A stretch of DNA of 64,000 nt, from the NCBI GenBank assembly GCA_963757565.1, contig CAVWSB010000002.1:186001-250000 (forward strand). The letters run 5' to 3'. The notes under the pieces were generated by a model that searched no databases, was not told the DNA's origin, and was given only the letters and a program-made list of their open reading frames with translations. Below, one piece after another: positions 11,201 through 19,244 of this stretch. The stretch is from PALSA-894 sp963757565. GTDB lineage: Bacteria > Pseudomonadota > Alphaproteobacteria > Rhizobiales > Xanthobacteraceae. Every line of letters starts with the position of its first letter. Positions within the stretch are counted from its first letter, which is position 1. The position numbers and the translations under genes were made by a program.

Positions 11201-11599
11201 TCAATAACGGCGGCAGCCGCAATCCCAGTAGTTGCGCACGCTGTGCGTCACGTATTTCCGCGCCGGCAGCCACTGTGTCACGTGCTGATGCTTGGTGTGC
11301 ACAACGGCTACGTTGTGGTGGTGCACGCGCGTCACAATGGAAACGTGCACGATGGGCCGGATCCGCAGCACGTGCACGATGCGATGTACGCGGTGTACGT
11401 AGTGCGTGCGCGACACGTCGCGATAGCGCGTGATGTGCTTGTGCACATGCTTGGTCTTGTAGACGTAGCTCGGAGGGATCGGACCCCCGCCACAGCATCC
11501 CCCGTGATTGCGGTAACCGGCGCTTGCGTCGGTTGTAGAACCAGTGAACGCGAGCCCCGCGATCAGCGCAGCAGACAGAAATGTCATTGACTTCAACAT
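11201..11599 (-). CDS. Exported histidine-rich small protein
   Basis: A 132-residue protein: signal peptide MLKSMTFLSAALIAGLAFTGSTTDASA, then a segment very rich in His, Val, Arg and Tyr with alternating patterns (HVHKHITRYRDVSRTHYVHRVHRIVHV), a CCGGG near the mature N-terminus and a C-terminal YWDCGCRRY. The alternating His/Val pattern suggests a beta-rich, possibly metal-binding periplasmic protein. A strong RBS (GGGGGAG) precedes the ATG. Function unknown. Confidence 0.7.
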   Translation of the reverse strand: MLKSMTFLSAALIAGLAFTGSTTDASAGYRNHGGCCGGGPIPPSYVYKTKHVHKHITRYRDVSRTHYVHRVHRIVHVLRIRPIVHVSIVTRVHHHNVAVVHTKHQHVTQWLPARKYVTHSVRNYWDCGCRRY

Positions 11600-11713
11600 G
11601 GTACTCCCCCGTTACAACTCCACGCCGCAATCTATGATAGTAAATTGTATTATATCGATGCAACGCCCTCGGGTTGAAATCCGGAGTGCGAATATACAAA
11701 ATCACACTGTGTG

Positions 11714-12226
11714 TTATTTCGGCATCTGTCCCGATGCGAACTGCGCGAACTCGCGCGCAACCATCTCGTAAACCGCGCGGCGAAACGGAACCACGAGAGC
11801 AGCGACGTTCGCGAGCGGCTCCCAGCGCCACGCATCGAACTCGATCGGCTGATCGTTTCGCTCTTGCGTCACCGCGATTTCACGCTCGTCACCGGTGAAG
11901 CGGAACGCAAACCACTTCTGCCGCTGGCCGCGAAAGACCGCCAGGCGATGCGGCGGACCATCGTACGGCGGAAACTCGTAGGTCATCCAGCCGGACGTCT
12001 CGCCGAGATACTTCACAGAGGTGACGCCGGTCTCCTCGAACAGCTCGCGCACGGCGGCCGGGCGCGGGTCCTCGTTCGGATCGATCCCGCCTTGCGGCAT
12101 CTGCCATTCGAGGCCGGGATAGATGACCTCCGGCCCGTCATCCTTGAAGCGCCGCGCGATCAGCACGTGCCCCGCTGCGTTGAACAGCGCGATGCCGACG
12201 TTCTGGCGGTAGGGTTTGTCGTTCAT
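11714..12226 (-). CDS. rppH: RNA pyrophosphohydrolase (Nudix), copy 1
   Basis: A 170-residue Nudix hydrolase. The box GGIDPNEDPRPAAVRELFEETGV fits GX5EX7REUXEEXGU, and the preceding WQMPQGG is typical of RppH/YgdP, which removes pyrophosphate from 5' triphosphate mRNA ends or hydrolyses dinucleoside polyphosphates. The start MNDKPYRQNVGIALFN is chosen because upstream in-frame sequence belongs to a repeat. A second, divergent RppH-type gene lies just upstream at 12332-12832; tandem copies next to atpC are common in this group. Confidence 0.9.
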   Translation of the reverse strand: MNDKPYRQNVGIALFNAAGHVLIARRFKDDGPEVIYPGLEWQMPQGGIDPNEDPRPAAVRELFEETGVTSVKYLGETSGWMTYEFPPYDGPPHRLAVFRGQRQKWFAFRFTGDEREIAVTQERNDQPIEFDAWRWEPLANVAALVVPFRRAVYEMVAREFAQFASGQMPK

Positions 12227-12298
12227 TCCAACTCCGTCATGCCCGGCCTTGCGCGGGGCATCCACGACTTATTGTCGCGCAACGAAAGCAAGACGTTC

Positions 12299-12321
12299 AT
12301 GGCCGGGACAAGCCCGGCCAT
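12299..12321. repeat. Palindromic intergenic repeat (family copy 2)
   Basis: Exact reverse complement of the 23-bp element at 7044-7066, here between the two Nudix genes. A second repeat-like stretch (GTCATGCCCGGCC...GGGGCATCCACGAC) lies immediately before it at about 12237-12269. Confidence 0.75.
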
Positions 12322-12331
12322 GAAGACGTGC

Positions 12332-12832
12332 TCATTTCACCAGATGCGCGAACGCCGTCACGACCTTCTCGTAGACCTCGCGCTTGAAGCCGATCACCAG
12401 GTCGGGGAGGTTGCGCATCGGCTCCCAGCGCCATTCGACGAATTCGGGCTCATGGCCGCCGGCGGGCTTGAGAATGTTGATCTCGCTGTCGTCGCCGAGA
12501 AAGCGCAGCGCGTACCACTTCTGCGTCTGCCCGCGGTACCGGCCCTTCCAGGCATGTCGCGCGACATCGGGCGGCAGGTCGTAGTTGAGCCAGTCCGGAA
12601 TCTCGTCGAGCTTGCTCGCCGATTTGATGCTCGTCTCCTCGTAAAGTTCACGCAGCGCGGCCGGCCAGGGATCCTCGCCCTCGTCGATGCCGCCCTGCGG
12701 CATCTGCCACACATGGGTGAGATCGACATGCTCCGGCCCTTCGGTGCGCCGGCCGACGAACACGAGCCCATCGCGATTGAGCACCATGGTGCCGACGCAG
12801 GGGCGATACGGCAGGGAATCGTGCGGGGGCAT
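12332..12832 (-). CDS. rppH: RNA pyrophosphohydrolase (Nudix), copy 2
   Basis: A 166-residue Nudix protein with WQMPQGGIDEGEDPWPAALRELYEETSI, a complete Nudix box, and the RppH-type N-terminus YRPCVGTMVLNRDGLVFVGRR. It is about as close to classical RppH as its neighbour; which one decaps RNA in vivo cannot be decided from sequence. It is transcribed toward the other copy, with a repeat-filled 105-bp gap between them. Confidence 0.9.
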   Translation of the reverse strand: MPPHDSLPYRPCVGTMVLNRDGLVFVGRRTEGPEHVDLTHVWQMPQGGIDEGEDPWPAALRELYEETSIKSASKLDEIPDWLNYDLPPDVARHAWKGRYRGQTQKWYALRFLGDDSEINILKPAGGHEPEFVEWRWEPMRNLPDLVIGFKREVYEKVVTAFAHLVK

Positions 12833-12914
12833 TCACGTCTCTCGTCGTGTGCTGCGAAGACGGGGCTCGCAGTAAGCGCATGGGCGGCACCCAATACGCA
12901 TCCGTCGCTATTGG

Positions 12915-12936
12915 ATTGCCCGCCTTCGCGGGCAAT
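12915..12936. repeat. Palindromic intergenic repeat
   Basis: A 9-bp stem (ATTGCCCGC / GCGGGCAAT) with a CTTC loop, in the gap between the divergent deacetylase gene and the second Nudix gene. It belongs to the general class of GC-rich palindromes seen at several gaps in this window. Confidence 0.65.
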
Positions 12937-12956
12937 GACAACCCGCGTCCCGCGCG

Positions 12957-14222
12957 TCAGCTCGCCGACTTCGCGCGATTCGCCACCATGCTGATCGGAA
13001 CAAGGACGACGCCGCGGGCGTCTGCCCCTTTGGCCCAGCTCGCGATGCGATCGATCGAAACCGGCAGCGCACCTGCGGCGCCGACGGCGACCCCGCGGCT
13101 CTTCGCGATTTCTTCCAGCCGCGCAAGCGCGCTGTCGATCTCGACGGTCGTGGGCACCGAATCGAGAACCACATCGGCTTTGGCGAACGCGGTGTTGCTC
13201 GCGCCGGAGAGCTGGCCGGCTGCGCTGCGCGGCGACGAGCCGTCGTTGAACCAGATCAGGCCATGCTTGCCGGCTTCGCGGATTGCCGGGCCGAGCGCCT
13301 GATCGGTCGCGGCGAAGCGTGCCCCCATGAGGCTCGTCACGCCGACATAGCCCTGGAAGCGCGAGAGGAACCAGTGCATTCGGTCGATGTTCTGCTCGGG
13401 CGTGAGCGATGTCAGCAACGTCTGCGGGCCCGGATCGTTGTCCGGATAGTCGAACGGCTCCATGCCGAGTTGCAACAGCGCCTCGTGACCTTCGCCGCGC
13501 GCGCGCGCGACCCAGCGTTCGATGTCGGTGCCATAGGGCACGAACGCAAACGTGACCGGCGCCGGCAGCTTGGCGATCGCCTCCGCGGTGCCGTTCGCCC
13601 CGACGCCAAGCCCTTCGATGACGATCGCGATGCGCGGCGCGTTGGCGCGGTTCTCCGGAATGTTGACCGGGCGCGCGTACACCTCGGACGGGCGTTCGCC
13701 CTTGGGTCCGATCTTCGGGATCGGGCCGTGCCGCGAGGTCTCGAGCAGGTTCTGATCGATTGCGATTGCGGGATTGTCGGTCTTCAGTTCACTTTTTTTT
13801 TGAGCCGCGCCGTTCGGGGAGGGACCTGACTGTCCGACGGTGACCTCCTGGCGCTTGCCGGTCGACCCGTCGATGATCGTGACGGTATGGGCCTTGTCTT
13901 CTGAGACGGCCGGAGCGGGAGCGGTGGAGGCGGCGGCTTCCGGTTTCGCGCCTGCGTGTTCGTCCGGCTGTTTCGGCTGCCCGGTGCGCGCACTCACCAC
14001 GACCGTCGGCTCGCCGCCGAACGGCTCGTCGACCAGCAGGATCCATCCCCCCAGCACCGCAACGCAGATCGCAAGCAGGCCCGCGATCGACCGCAGGACC
14101 ACGGGGATCGGCAGCACGAAGCGCTTCTTCTTCTTCGGGCTCTTGCCCAGAGGCTTGGTCAGGTCGTCTGAGGTATCGTCGGTGGACACGGGCGCGGCTC
14201 CGCGGCTCTTGGGTGCCGTCAA
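12957..14222 (-). CDS. Divergent polysaccharide deacetylase family protein (YibQ-like)
   Basis: A 421-residue protein: cytoplasmic Lys-rich N-terminus (SPKKKKRF), one membrane segment (about residues 40-62), a Pro/Ala linker, then a divergent polysaccharide deacetylase domain from about residue 195 (RIAIVIEGLGVGANGTAEAIAKLPAPVTFAFVPYGTDIERW). The canonical metal His pair is not evident, as usual for YibQ relatives, and catalytic activity is unproven. In E. coli yibQ follows envC; here it follows the EnvC-like and CtpA genes, which supports an envelope or septal peptidoglycan role. A run of nine Ts near 13794-13802 encodes lysines without breaking the frame. Confidence 0.86.
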   Translation of the reverse strand: MTAPKSRGAAPVSTDDTSDDLTKPLGKSPKKKKRFVLPIPVVLRSIAGLLAICVAVLGGWILLVDEPFGGEPTVVVSARTGQPKQPDEHAGAKPEAAASTAPAPAVSEDKAHTVTIIDGSTGKRQEVTVGQSGPSPNGAAQKKSELKTDNPAIAIDQNLLETSRHGPIPKIGPKGERPSEVYARPVNIPENRANAPRIAIVIEGLGVGANGTAEAIAKLPAPVTFAFVPYGTDIERWVARARGEGHEALLQLGMEPFDYPDNDPGPQTLLTSLTPEQNIDRMHWFLSRFQGYVGVTSLMGARFAATDQALGPAIREAGKHGLIWFNDGSSPRSAAGQLSGASNTAFAKADVVLDSVPTTVEIDSALARLEEIAKSRGVAVGAAGALPVSIDRIASWAKGADARGVVLVPISMVANRAKSAS

Positions 14223-14297
14223 GCTAAGCCGCAGGCGTTAACCGACCGTTTACCGTAAAAACACACGCCTCGTTCACGCTCTGCCGGCTCGCCAAAC

Positions 14298-14326
14298 GAA
14301 AACGGGGCGGCCCGAAGGCCGCCCCG
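14298..14326 (-). terminator. Rho-independent terminator downstream of ctpA
   Basis: On the minus strand a 10-bp GC stem (CGGGGCGGCC / GGCCGCCCCG) with tetraloop TTCG is followed by TTTTCGTTT. It lies 22 bp past the ctpA stop and separates that operon from the YibQ-like gene. Confidence 0.82.
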
Positions 14327-14348
14327 CTGGATCGATCCGCTGCCGCAG

Positions 14349-15695
14349 TTATTGCTGCGTGGGCGCTTGCGCCGCCTTGGTGCTCGGCGGGAAGGCCGGG
14401 TTGGTCTTCGTGCCGCGCATCAACTCAAGCGCCATGTTGAGCGCCTTGTCGTTCTTCACGTCCGGCGGGATGTAGGACTGCGAGCCGGTCTGCTCCTCGC
14501 CTTCCTGGGTCTTGAGGTGCCCGCGCAGCGAGGCTTCGCCCTTGGTGTCGGAGCGTGCCTTCAGCTCGTCCGGCACGTCCTGCAGCACCTCGATCTCCGG
14601 CACGATGCCCTTGGCCTGGATCGAGCGGCCCGCCGGCGTGTAGTAGCGCGCCGTGGTGAGGCGGAGCGCGCCGTTGTTGTTGCCGAGCGGAATGATGGTC
14701 TGCACCGAGCCCTTGCCGAACGAGCGTGTGCCGAGGATGGTCGCACGCTTGTGGTCCTGCAACGCGCCGGCGACGATTTCCGAAGCCGAGGCCGAGCCGC
14801 CATTGGTGAGCACGATCACCGGCTTGCCGTTGGTCAGGTCGCCCGGACGGGCCGAGTAGCGCTGCGTCTCTTCGGCATTGCGGCCGCGGGTCGAAACGAT
14901 CTCGCCGCGCTCCAGGAATGCGTCAGACACGGAAATCGCCTGGTCGAGCAGACCGCCCGGGTTGTTGCGCAGGTCGATGATGAAGCCTTTCAGCTTGTCC
15001 TTGCCGACTTGCGTGGTGATGTCGGCGATCGACTTCTTCAACCCTTCCGAGGTCTGCTCGTTGAACTGACTGATGCGCACGTAGCCGACATCGTCGCCCT
15101 CGACACGCGACCGCACCGAGCGCACGCGGATCACGTCGCGGGTCAGCGATACGTCGATCGGCTTGTCCTGACCCTTGCGCATGATGGTCAGCTTGATCTT
15201 GGTGTTGACCGGGCCGCGCATCTTCTCGACCGCCTGATTGAGCGTCAGGCCTTGAACCTGCTCGCCGTCGAGCTGGGTGATGATGTCGTTGGCCAGAATG
15301 CCTGCCTTCGAGGCCGGCGTGTCGTCGATCGGCGTGACGACCTTGACGAGGCCATCTTCCATCGTGACTTCGATGCCGAGGCCGCCGAATTCGCCGCGCG
15401 TCTGCACCTGCATGTCGCGGAAGCTCTTCGGGTCCATGTAGCTCGAATGCGGATCGAGCCCATTGAGCATGCCGTTGATCGCCTGCTCGATCAGCTTGGA
15501 GTCGTCCGGCTTCTCCACGTAATCGGCGCGAACGCGCTCGAACACGTCGCCGAACAGATTGAGCTGCCGGTAGGTGTCGGCCGCCGCCGCATTGGCGCTG
15601 GCGCCCAGGAAAGCAAAGCGCGGCTGTGTGGCTGCGAGCGTGATGGCAACTCCGGCAGCCGCGCCGAGGAGAACCAGGGAAGTCTTGCGTATCAT
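14349..15695 (-). CDS. ctpA: C-terminal processing peptidase, S41 family
   Basis: A 448-residue periplasmic serine protease: N-terminal signal/anchor (MIRKTSLVLLGAAAGVAITLAA), PDZ domain (about residues 90-175, GGLGIEVTMEDGLVKVV...ASKAGI) and S41 catalytic core. The nucleophile Ser lies in GGSASASEIVAGALQDH and the base Lys in GTRSFGKGSVQ. The ATG overlaps the stop of the EnvC-like gene, so the two are coupled. Such proteases trim envelope proteins and, in several bacteria, control peptidoglycan hydrolases, which fits the neighbour. Confidence 0.95.
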   Translation of the reverse strand: MIRKTSLVLLGAAAGVAITLAATQPRFAFLGASANAAAADTYRQLNLFGDVFERVRADYVEKPDDSKLIEQAINGMLNGLDPHSSYMDPKSFRDMQVQTRGEFGGLGIEVTMEDGLVKVVTPIDDTPASKAGILANDIITQLDGEQVQGLTLNQAVEKMRGPVNTKIKLTIMRKGQDKPIDVSLTRDVIRVRSVRSRVEGDDVGYVRISQFNEQTSEGLKKSIADITTQVGKDKLKGFIIDLRNNPGGLLDQAISVSDAFLERGEIVSTRGRNAEETQRYSARPGDLTNGKPVIVLTNGGSASASEIVAGALQDHKRATILGTRSFGKGSVQTIIPLGNNNGALRLTTARYYTPAGRSIQAKGIVPEIEVLQDVPDELKARSDTKGEASLRGHLKTQEGEEQTGSQSYIPPDVKNDKALNMALELMRGTKTNPAFPPSTKAAQAPTQQ

Positions 15696-17038
15696 CCGCG
15701 AACCTTTTCGCTGTCGGTTGCCGCCCACCATGGGCTGGGATCGACGGGGCTGCCGTCTTTCCGAAACTCGATGTAGAGAACCGGCTGGCTGGACCCGGTC
15801 GCTACAGCCACCGCCGATTGCGGTCCGCCACCCATCACCGCAACTGGCTCTCCGGTCAGCACAAACTGACCCAGATCGACCGAAATCCGCTCCATCCCCG
15901 CGAGAAGGATATGATACCCGCCTCCGGCGTTCAGGATCAAGAGTTGTCCGTATGACCGGAACGGTCCCGCATAGACCACCCAGCCATCGCATGGCGCCGT
16001 CACCTGAGCACCGGTACGGCTTGCAATAGATATGCCCTTCTCGGTGCCGCCCAAGCCATCGGGCATGCCGAATTCGCGAATTTTCACACCGTTGAGCGGA
16101 AAGGGCAGCCGCTTCTTGGCCGAGGCGAACGCCAGCGCGGGTTCAAGCCGCCCGGGATCGTTCAGCGCGGCGAGGCTTGCCTTCGCATCGGCCTTTGCGG
16201 CGTTCTGCGCGGCAGCGGCGGCCGCCGCACGGGCAGACGCGGCAATCTGCTGTTCCACCTTGGAGATGAGATCCTTGAGGCTGTCGGCCTGCCGGCCCAG
16301 TTGCACGGCGTGGGACCGTTCGGCATCGAGCGCCTTTTCGGTCTCCGCTTGTTTGCGCTGGCGCTCCTGGACGAGCACGGTCATCCGCGTTCTTTCCTGC
16401 GAAAGTGCGGCGAGATCACGGCCAAGACCATCGCGTTCGGCAGCAATTTCACCGCGTACCTTCACGAGTTCGGCAAGATCGGCGACCAGCCTGTCGGCCT
16501 CGGCCTTCATGTCGGGAAGCACTGCGCCGAGCAGAATCGCGGCGCGCACCGACTGCAGCGCATCTTCCGGGGTTACCATCAGCGCCGGCGGCGGGTGGCG
16601 GCCCACGCGCTGAAGCGCGGCCAGGACCTCCGCGATGACGGCGCGGCGGCCCGCAAGCGAGCGGCGGACCGTGTCCTCGTTCGCCTGCAACGTGACGAGC
16701 CGGCGTTCGGCCGCGTCAATACGTTCTTCCATCTGGCGCACGGTCGCGGCGGAACTGATCAGCGTCGTATTCAGTTTGCGGCGATCCTCCCCGATGGCAT
16801 CGATTTCGGCCTTGAGCCGCGCGGCGGCCTCGGCGGCCTTTTTCTGGTCCGCAACGACTCGCTCGAGTTCCTCCTTGCGGGCGCCGATGGCTGCTTCGGG
16901 CGCGACCTCGATGCCGGGCGTGCCCGGTGCCGGGGTAGGCGAGGTCTGCTGCGCCTGCCCGATGGCTGCGGGCAGGATCAGCATCAAAGCGCCGGCCAGA
17001 AGCCGGCCGCGCAATCGCCATGCGGCCCGTGGGATCAT
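15692..17038 (-). CDS. EnvC-like murein hydrolase activator (degenerate LytM domain)
   Basis: A 448-residue protein with a signal peptide (residues 1-29), two long coiled-coil segments (about 45-115 and 185-275) and a C-terminal LytM/M23 domain (about 315-440). The M23 zinc ligands are replaced: the HxGxD position reads EKGISIAS, and the HxH position reads LYIEFRKDG. This matches EnvC, whose inactive LytM domain activates amidases during cell division. It overlaps ctpA by 4 bp and is the first gene of that operon. Confidence 0.9.
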   Translation of the reverse strand: MIPRAAWRLRGRLLAGALMLILPAAIGQAQQTSPTPAPGTPGIEVAPEAAIGARKEELERVVADQKKAAEAAARLKAEIDAIGEDRRKLNTTLISSAATVRQMEERIDAAERRLVTLQANEDTVRRSLAGRRAVIAEVLAALQRVGRHPPPALMVTPEDALQSVRAAILLGAVLPDMKAEADRLVADLAELVKVRGEIAAERDGLGRDLAALSQERTRMTVLVQERQRKQAETEKALDAERSHAVQLGRQADSLKDLISKVEQQIAASARAAAAAAAQNAAKADAKASLAALNDPGRLEPALAFASAKKRLPFPLNGVKIREFGMPDGLGGTEKGISIASRTGAQVTAPCDGWVVYAGPFRSYGQLLILNAGGGYHILLAGMERISVDLGQFVLTGEPVAVMGGGPQSAVAVATGSSQPVLYIEFRKDGSPVDPSPWWAATDSEKVRG

Positions 17039-17361
17039 TGCGACAAATTAGGCCTGAAGGTCATTGAGGAACCATTAACCATTCGATCGCGGAATTCATG
17101 TCACGCGGCAAAGTCGCTTCACTTGAGGACGGTCATCTCACGCGGTCCGATCGTAAGCCATTTCGCGCCGCTCGAGAAAAATATTCCGGTGAGAAAGCGG
17201 CGCTCCTGCGGTGGCGGCGCACTTAAAAGACTGGGTCCGAATCGTCTTTCCGCCCACGCCAGATCGTAGCCCATGGCGAACAGCAGGGTCGAAAAATTCT
17301 GGAAATGGCTGGCATGGTCGAACGAGCGGCCGGCCGCCTGTTGCAGCAAACGGCGAAATCG
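17039..17361. other. Intergenic region between rlmH and the envC-ctpA operon
   Basis: A 323-bp gap. The envC-like promoter presumably lies in the proximal part, where sequence is less GC-rich. A 76-residue minus-strand ORF (17119-17349, starting MLQQAAGRSFDHASHF) is possible, but it has no recognisable domain and no clear RBS, so I do not call it a gene. Confidence 0.4.
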
Positions 17362-17841
17362 CTACTCGCGATGATAAGGGTGCCCTGAGAGAATCGTCAC
17401 GGCACGATAGATCTGCTCCAGGAGCATGACGCGGACCAACTGATGCGGCCAGGTCAGCGCACCGAAGGCGAGGTGCAGGTCGGCCTGCTCGGAAAGCGTC
17501 GCCGCGAGCCCGTCCGGTCCGCCGATCACGAAGGCGGCGTCGCGCCCGCCGTCGTTCCAGCCGCGAAGGCGTTTGGCGAATGAACCGGAATCGACAGCGT
17601 CGCCGGCGGGATCGAGCAGCACGGTCGCGGCGTCTTTCGGGATGACGTTGGCGAGCGCGATCGATTCTTCCAGCATGCGGCGCTGTGCGTCGCGCGCGCG
17701 GCTTTCTGCGATTTCGACGACTTCGAGCGATCGCAGGCCGATCCCGCGGCCGGATTTTGCCGCGCGATCGCGATAGCGCTCCGCGAGTTCGACCTCGGGC
17801 CCGCGCTTGAGCCGTCCGACTGCCGCGACGACGATGCGCAT
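17362..17841 (-). CDS. rlmH: 23S rRNA (pseudouridine(1915)-N3)-methyltransferase
   Basis: A 159-residue SPOUT-fold methyltransferase that modifies pseudouridine 1915 in helix 69 of 23S rRNA. Features: N-terminal MRIVVAAVGRLKRGPE, SAM-binding knot FVIGGPDGL and the C-terminal LLEQIYRAVTILSGHPYHRE. Length is exactly typical. It is downstream of rsfS, another ribosome-associated factor, in a conserved order. Confidence 0.95.
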   Translation of the reverse strand: MRIVVAAVGRLKRGPEVELAERYRDRAAKSGRGIGLRSLEVVEIAESRARDAQRRMLEESIALANVIPKDAATVLLDPAGDAVDSGSFAKRLRGWNDGGRDAAFVIGGPDGLAATLSEQADLHLAFGALTWPHQLVRVMLLEQIYRAVTILSGHPYHRE

Positions 17842-17880
17842 CGCCGCAGCTTAACACTCGGCCAGGACCGCCGCGCGTCT

Positions 17881-18351
17881 TTAGCTCGCGCGTTTGCCGC
17901 GCGTGCTGCCCGGCTCCCACATCTTTTCGAGGTTGTAGAAGTCGCGAACCTCGGGACGGAAAACGTGGACGATCACGTCGCCTGCGTCGATCAGTACCCA
18001 GTCGCCGTGCGGCATGCCCTCGGACCGCAGGTTTGCCACGCCGGCCTTCCCGAGGTTTTCAAGCACGCGATCGGCGACCGCGACGACATGCCGGTTCGAC
18101 CTGCCTGAGGTCACAACCATGGTGTCGGCGATGGTTGTCTTGCCGCGCAGATCGATGGAGATGGTGTCCTCGGCCTTCATATCGTCGAGGCTTGCGAGGA
18201 CGAGGCGGAGGGTTTCCTCAGGGCTGGGACGCACCTTGGAAACCGGTTCGGGCTTGAAACGGGCCGCCCGAGTGAGCGCAGTGATGGTCAGGGGTTCCGA
18301 TCCTTTCGGCTCAGCGCCCCGGACACCCTGCCCGGGGCCTATACTCAGCAT
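17881..18351 (-). CDS. rsfS: Ribosome silencing factor RsfS (Iojap)
   Basis: RsfS binds uL14 and blocks subunit joining in stationary phase. The core is LASLDDMKAEDTISIDLRGKTTIADTMVVTSGRSNRHVVAVADRV with HGDWVLIDAGDVIVHVFRPEVRDFYNLEKMW, both diagnostic. The 156-residue ORF has a longer N-terminus than usual (about 45 extra residues), so the true start may lie further in. It is followed by rlmH 39 bp downstream. Confidence 0.93.
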   Translation of the reverse strand: MLSIGPGQGVRGAEPKGSEPLTITALTRAARFKPEPVSKVRPSPEETLRLVLASLDDMKAEDTISIDLRGKTTIADTMVVTSGRSNRHVVAVADRVLENLGKAGVANLRSEGMPHGDWVLIDAGDVIVHVFRPEVRDFYNLEKMWEPGSTRGKRAS

Positions 18352-18484
18352 ATGCGGGTCGCGTTAATGGATTCAACCCAACGCGCGTTCCGCGGCGCTA
18401 ATTTCGGCGGCTTCCGCGACCTTTATGTGACACCTCTTGCCGGCGCATGACCCTGATCCAGAGACCGGCGCCACTTTTCGGGCG

Positions 18485-19138
18485 TCATGCGCGTCCCTTG
18501 TGGCCGCGCTGGGCGCGCAGCGCCGTCGAGGACAGCGGCGACTTCAGCCCGTGCAGGAAGACCCATGCGGGCGGCCGGCGGTGCGGCAGCGTCTTTGCGG
18601 CTTCCTCGCGGATCCGAAATCGCGCGAGCGCCTGTCCGGCGGTTCCCGCGGTCGCATAGAGGCTGGGGCCGACGCGATCCACCACGGCCATCGGTACGAG
18701 GTCGGCGATGGCGCGCCATTTCTGCCAGCGATGAAAGCTGCGCAGATTGTCCGCGCCCATCAGCCAGACGAACTGCACGCCGGGGCAGCGTGCGATCAAC
18801 GTGCGGATGGTGTCGAAGGTGTAGCGCGTGCGCATCTGCGCCTCGACACCGGTGACCACGATGCGCGGATTGTCAGCAAGCTTTTGCGCGGCCGCGATGC
18901 GCTGCGTAAGCGGCGCAAGCCCGCGCGTGTCCTTTAGCGGATTGCCTGGCGTGACCAGCCACCACACGCGATCGAGATTGAGCCGCTGCATCGCGAGCAG
19001 ACACGCTGCGCGATGCGCCGCATGCGGCGGATCGAACGTGCCGCCGAACAGTCCGATGCGCAGACCGCGCGGATGCGGCGGCAGGCGGATGGGACCGGTG
19101 TGCGCGCCAGCAGACGGGCTCTCTTTTGAGATACGCAA
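18485..19138 (-). CDS. nadD: Nicotinate-nucleotide adenylyltransferase
   Basis: A 217-residue enzyme forming deamido-NAD from nicotinate mononucleotide and ATP. The nucleotidyltransferase motif GLFGGTFDPPHAAH (GxFxPxHxGH type) begins at about residue 29, and the C-terminal SSTALR corresponds to the ISSTxIR motif. It sits between proA and rsfS in the usual order. The first 25 residues are not conserved, so an internal start is possible. Confidence 0.94.
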   Translation of the reverse strand: MRISKESPSAGAHTGPIRLPPHPRGLRIGLFGGTFDPPHAAHRAACLLAMQRLNLDRVWWLVTPGNPLKDTRGLAPLTQRIAAAQKLADNPRIVVTGVEAQMRTRYTFDTIRTLIARCPGVQFVWLMGADNLRSFHRWQKWRAIADLVPMAVVDRVGPSLYATAGTAGQALARFRIREEAAKTLPHRRPPAWVFLHGLKSPLSSTALRAQRGHKGRA

Positions 19139-19244
19139 GACGCCACCCTCCGCCGGCTCGCCGCCATGCGGCCCGCCAACCCGTCCCGCAAGGGGAGGGT
19201 TACACCCGTCCGAGTGGATAGAATTGCCCCGCTCAAATCAACCG

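Noticed and set aside
14352..15776. Plus-strand 474-codon ORF opposite ctpA
   Set aside because: Antisense shadow of a protease gene with clear motifs.
17119..17349. Minus-strand 76-residue ORF between rlmH and the EnvC-like gene
   Set aside because: No signal, domain or RBS; low-complexity mix, so not called.
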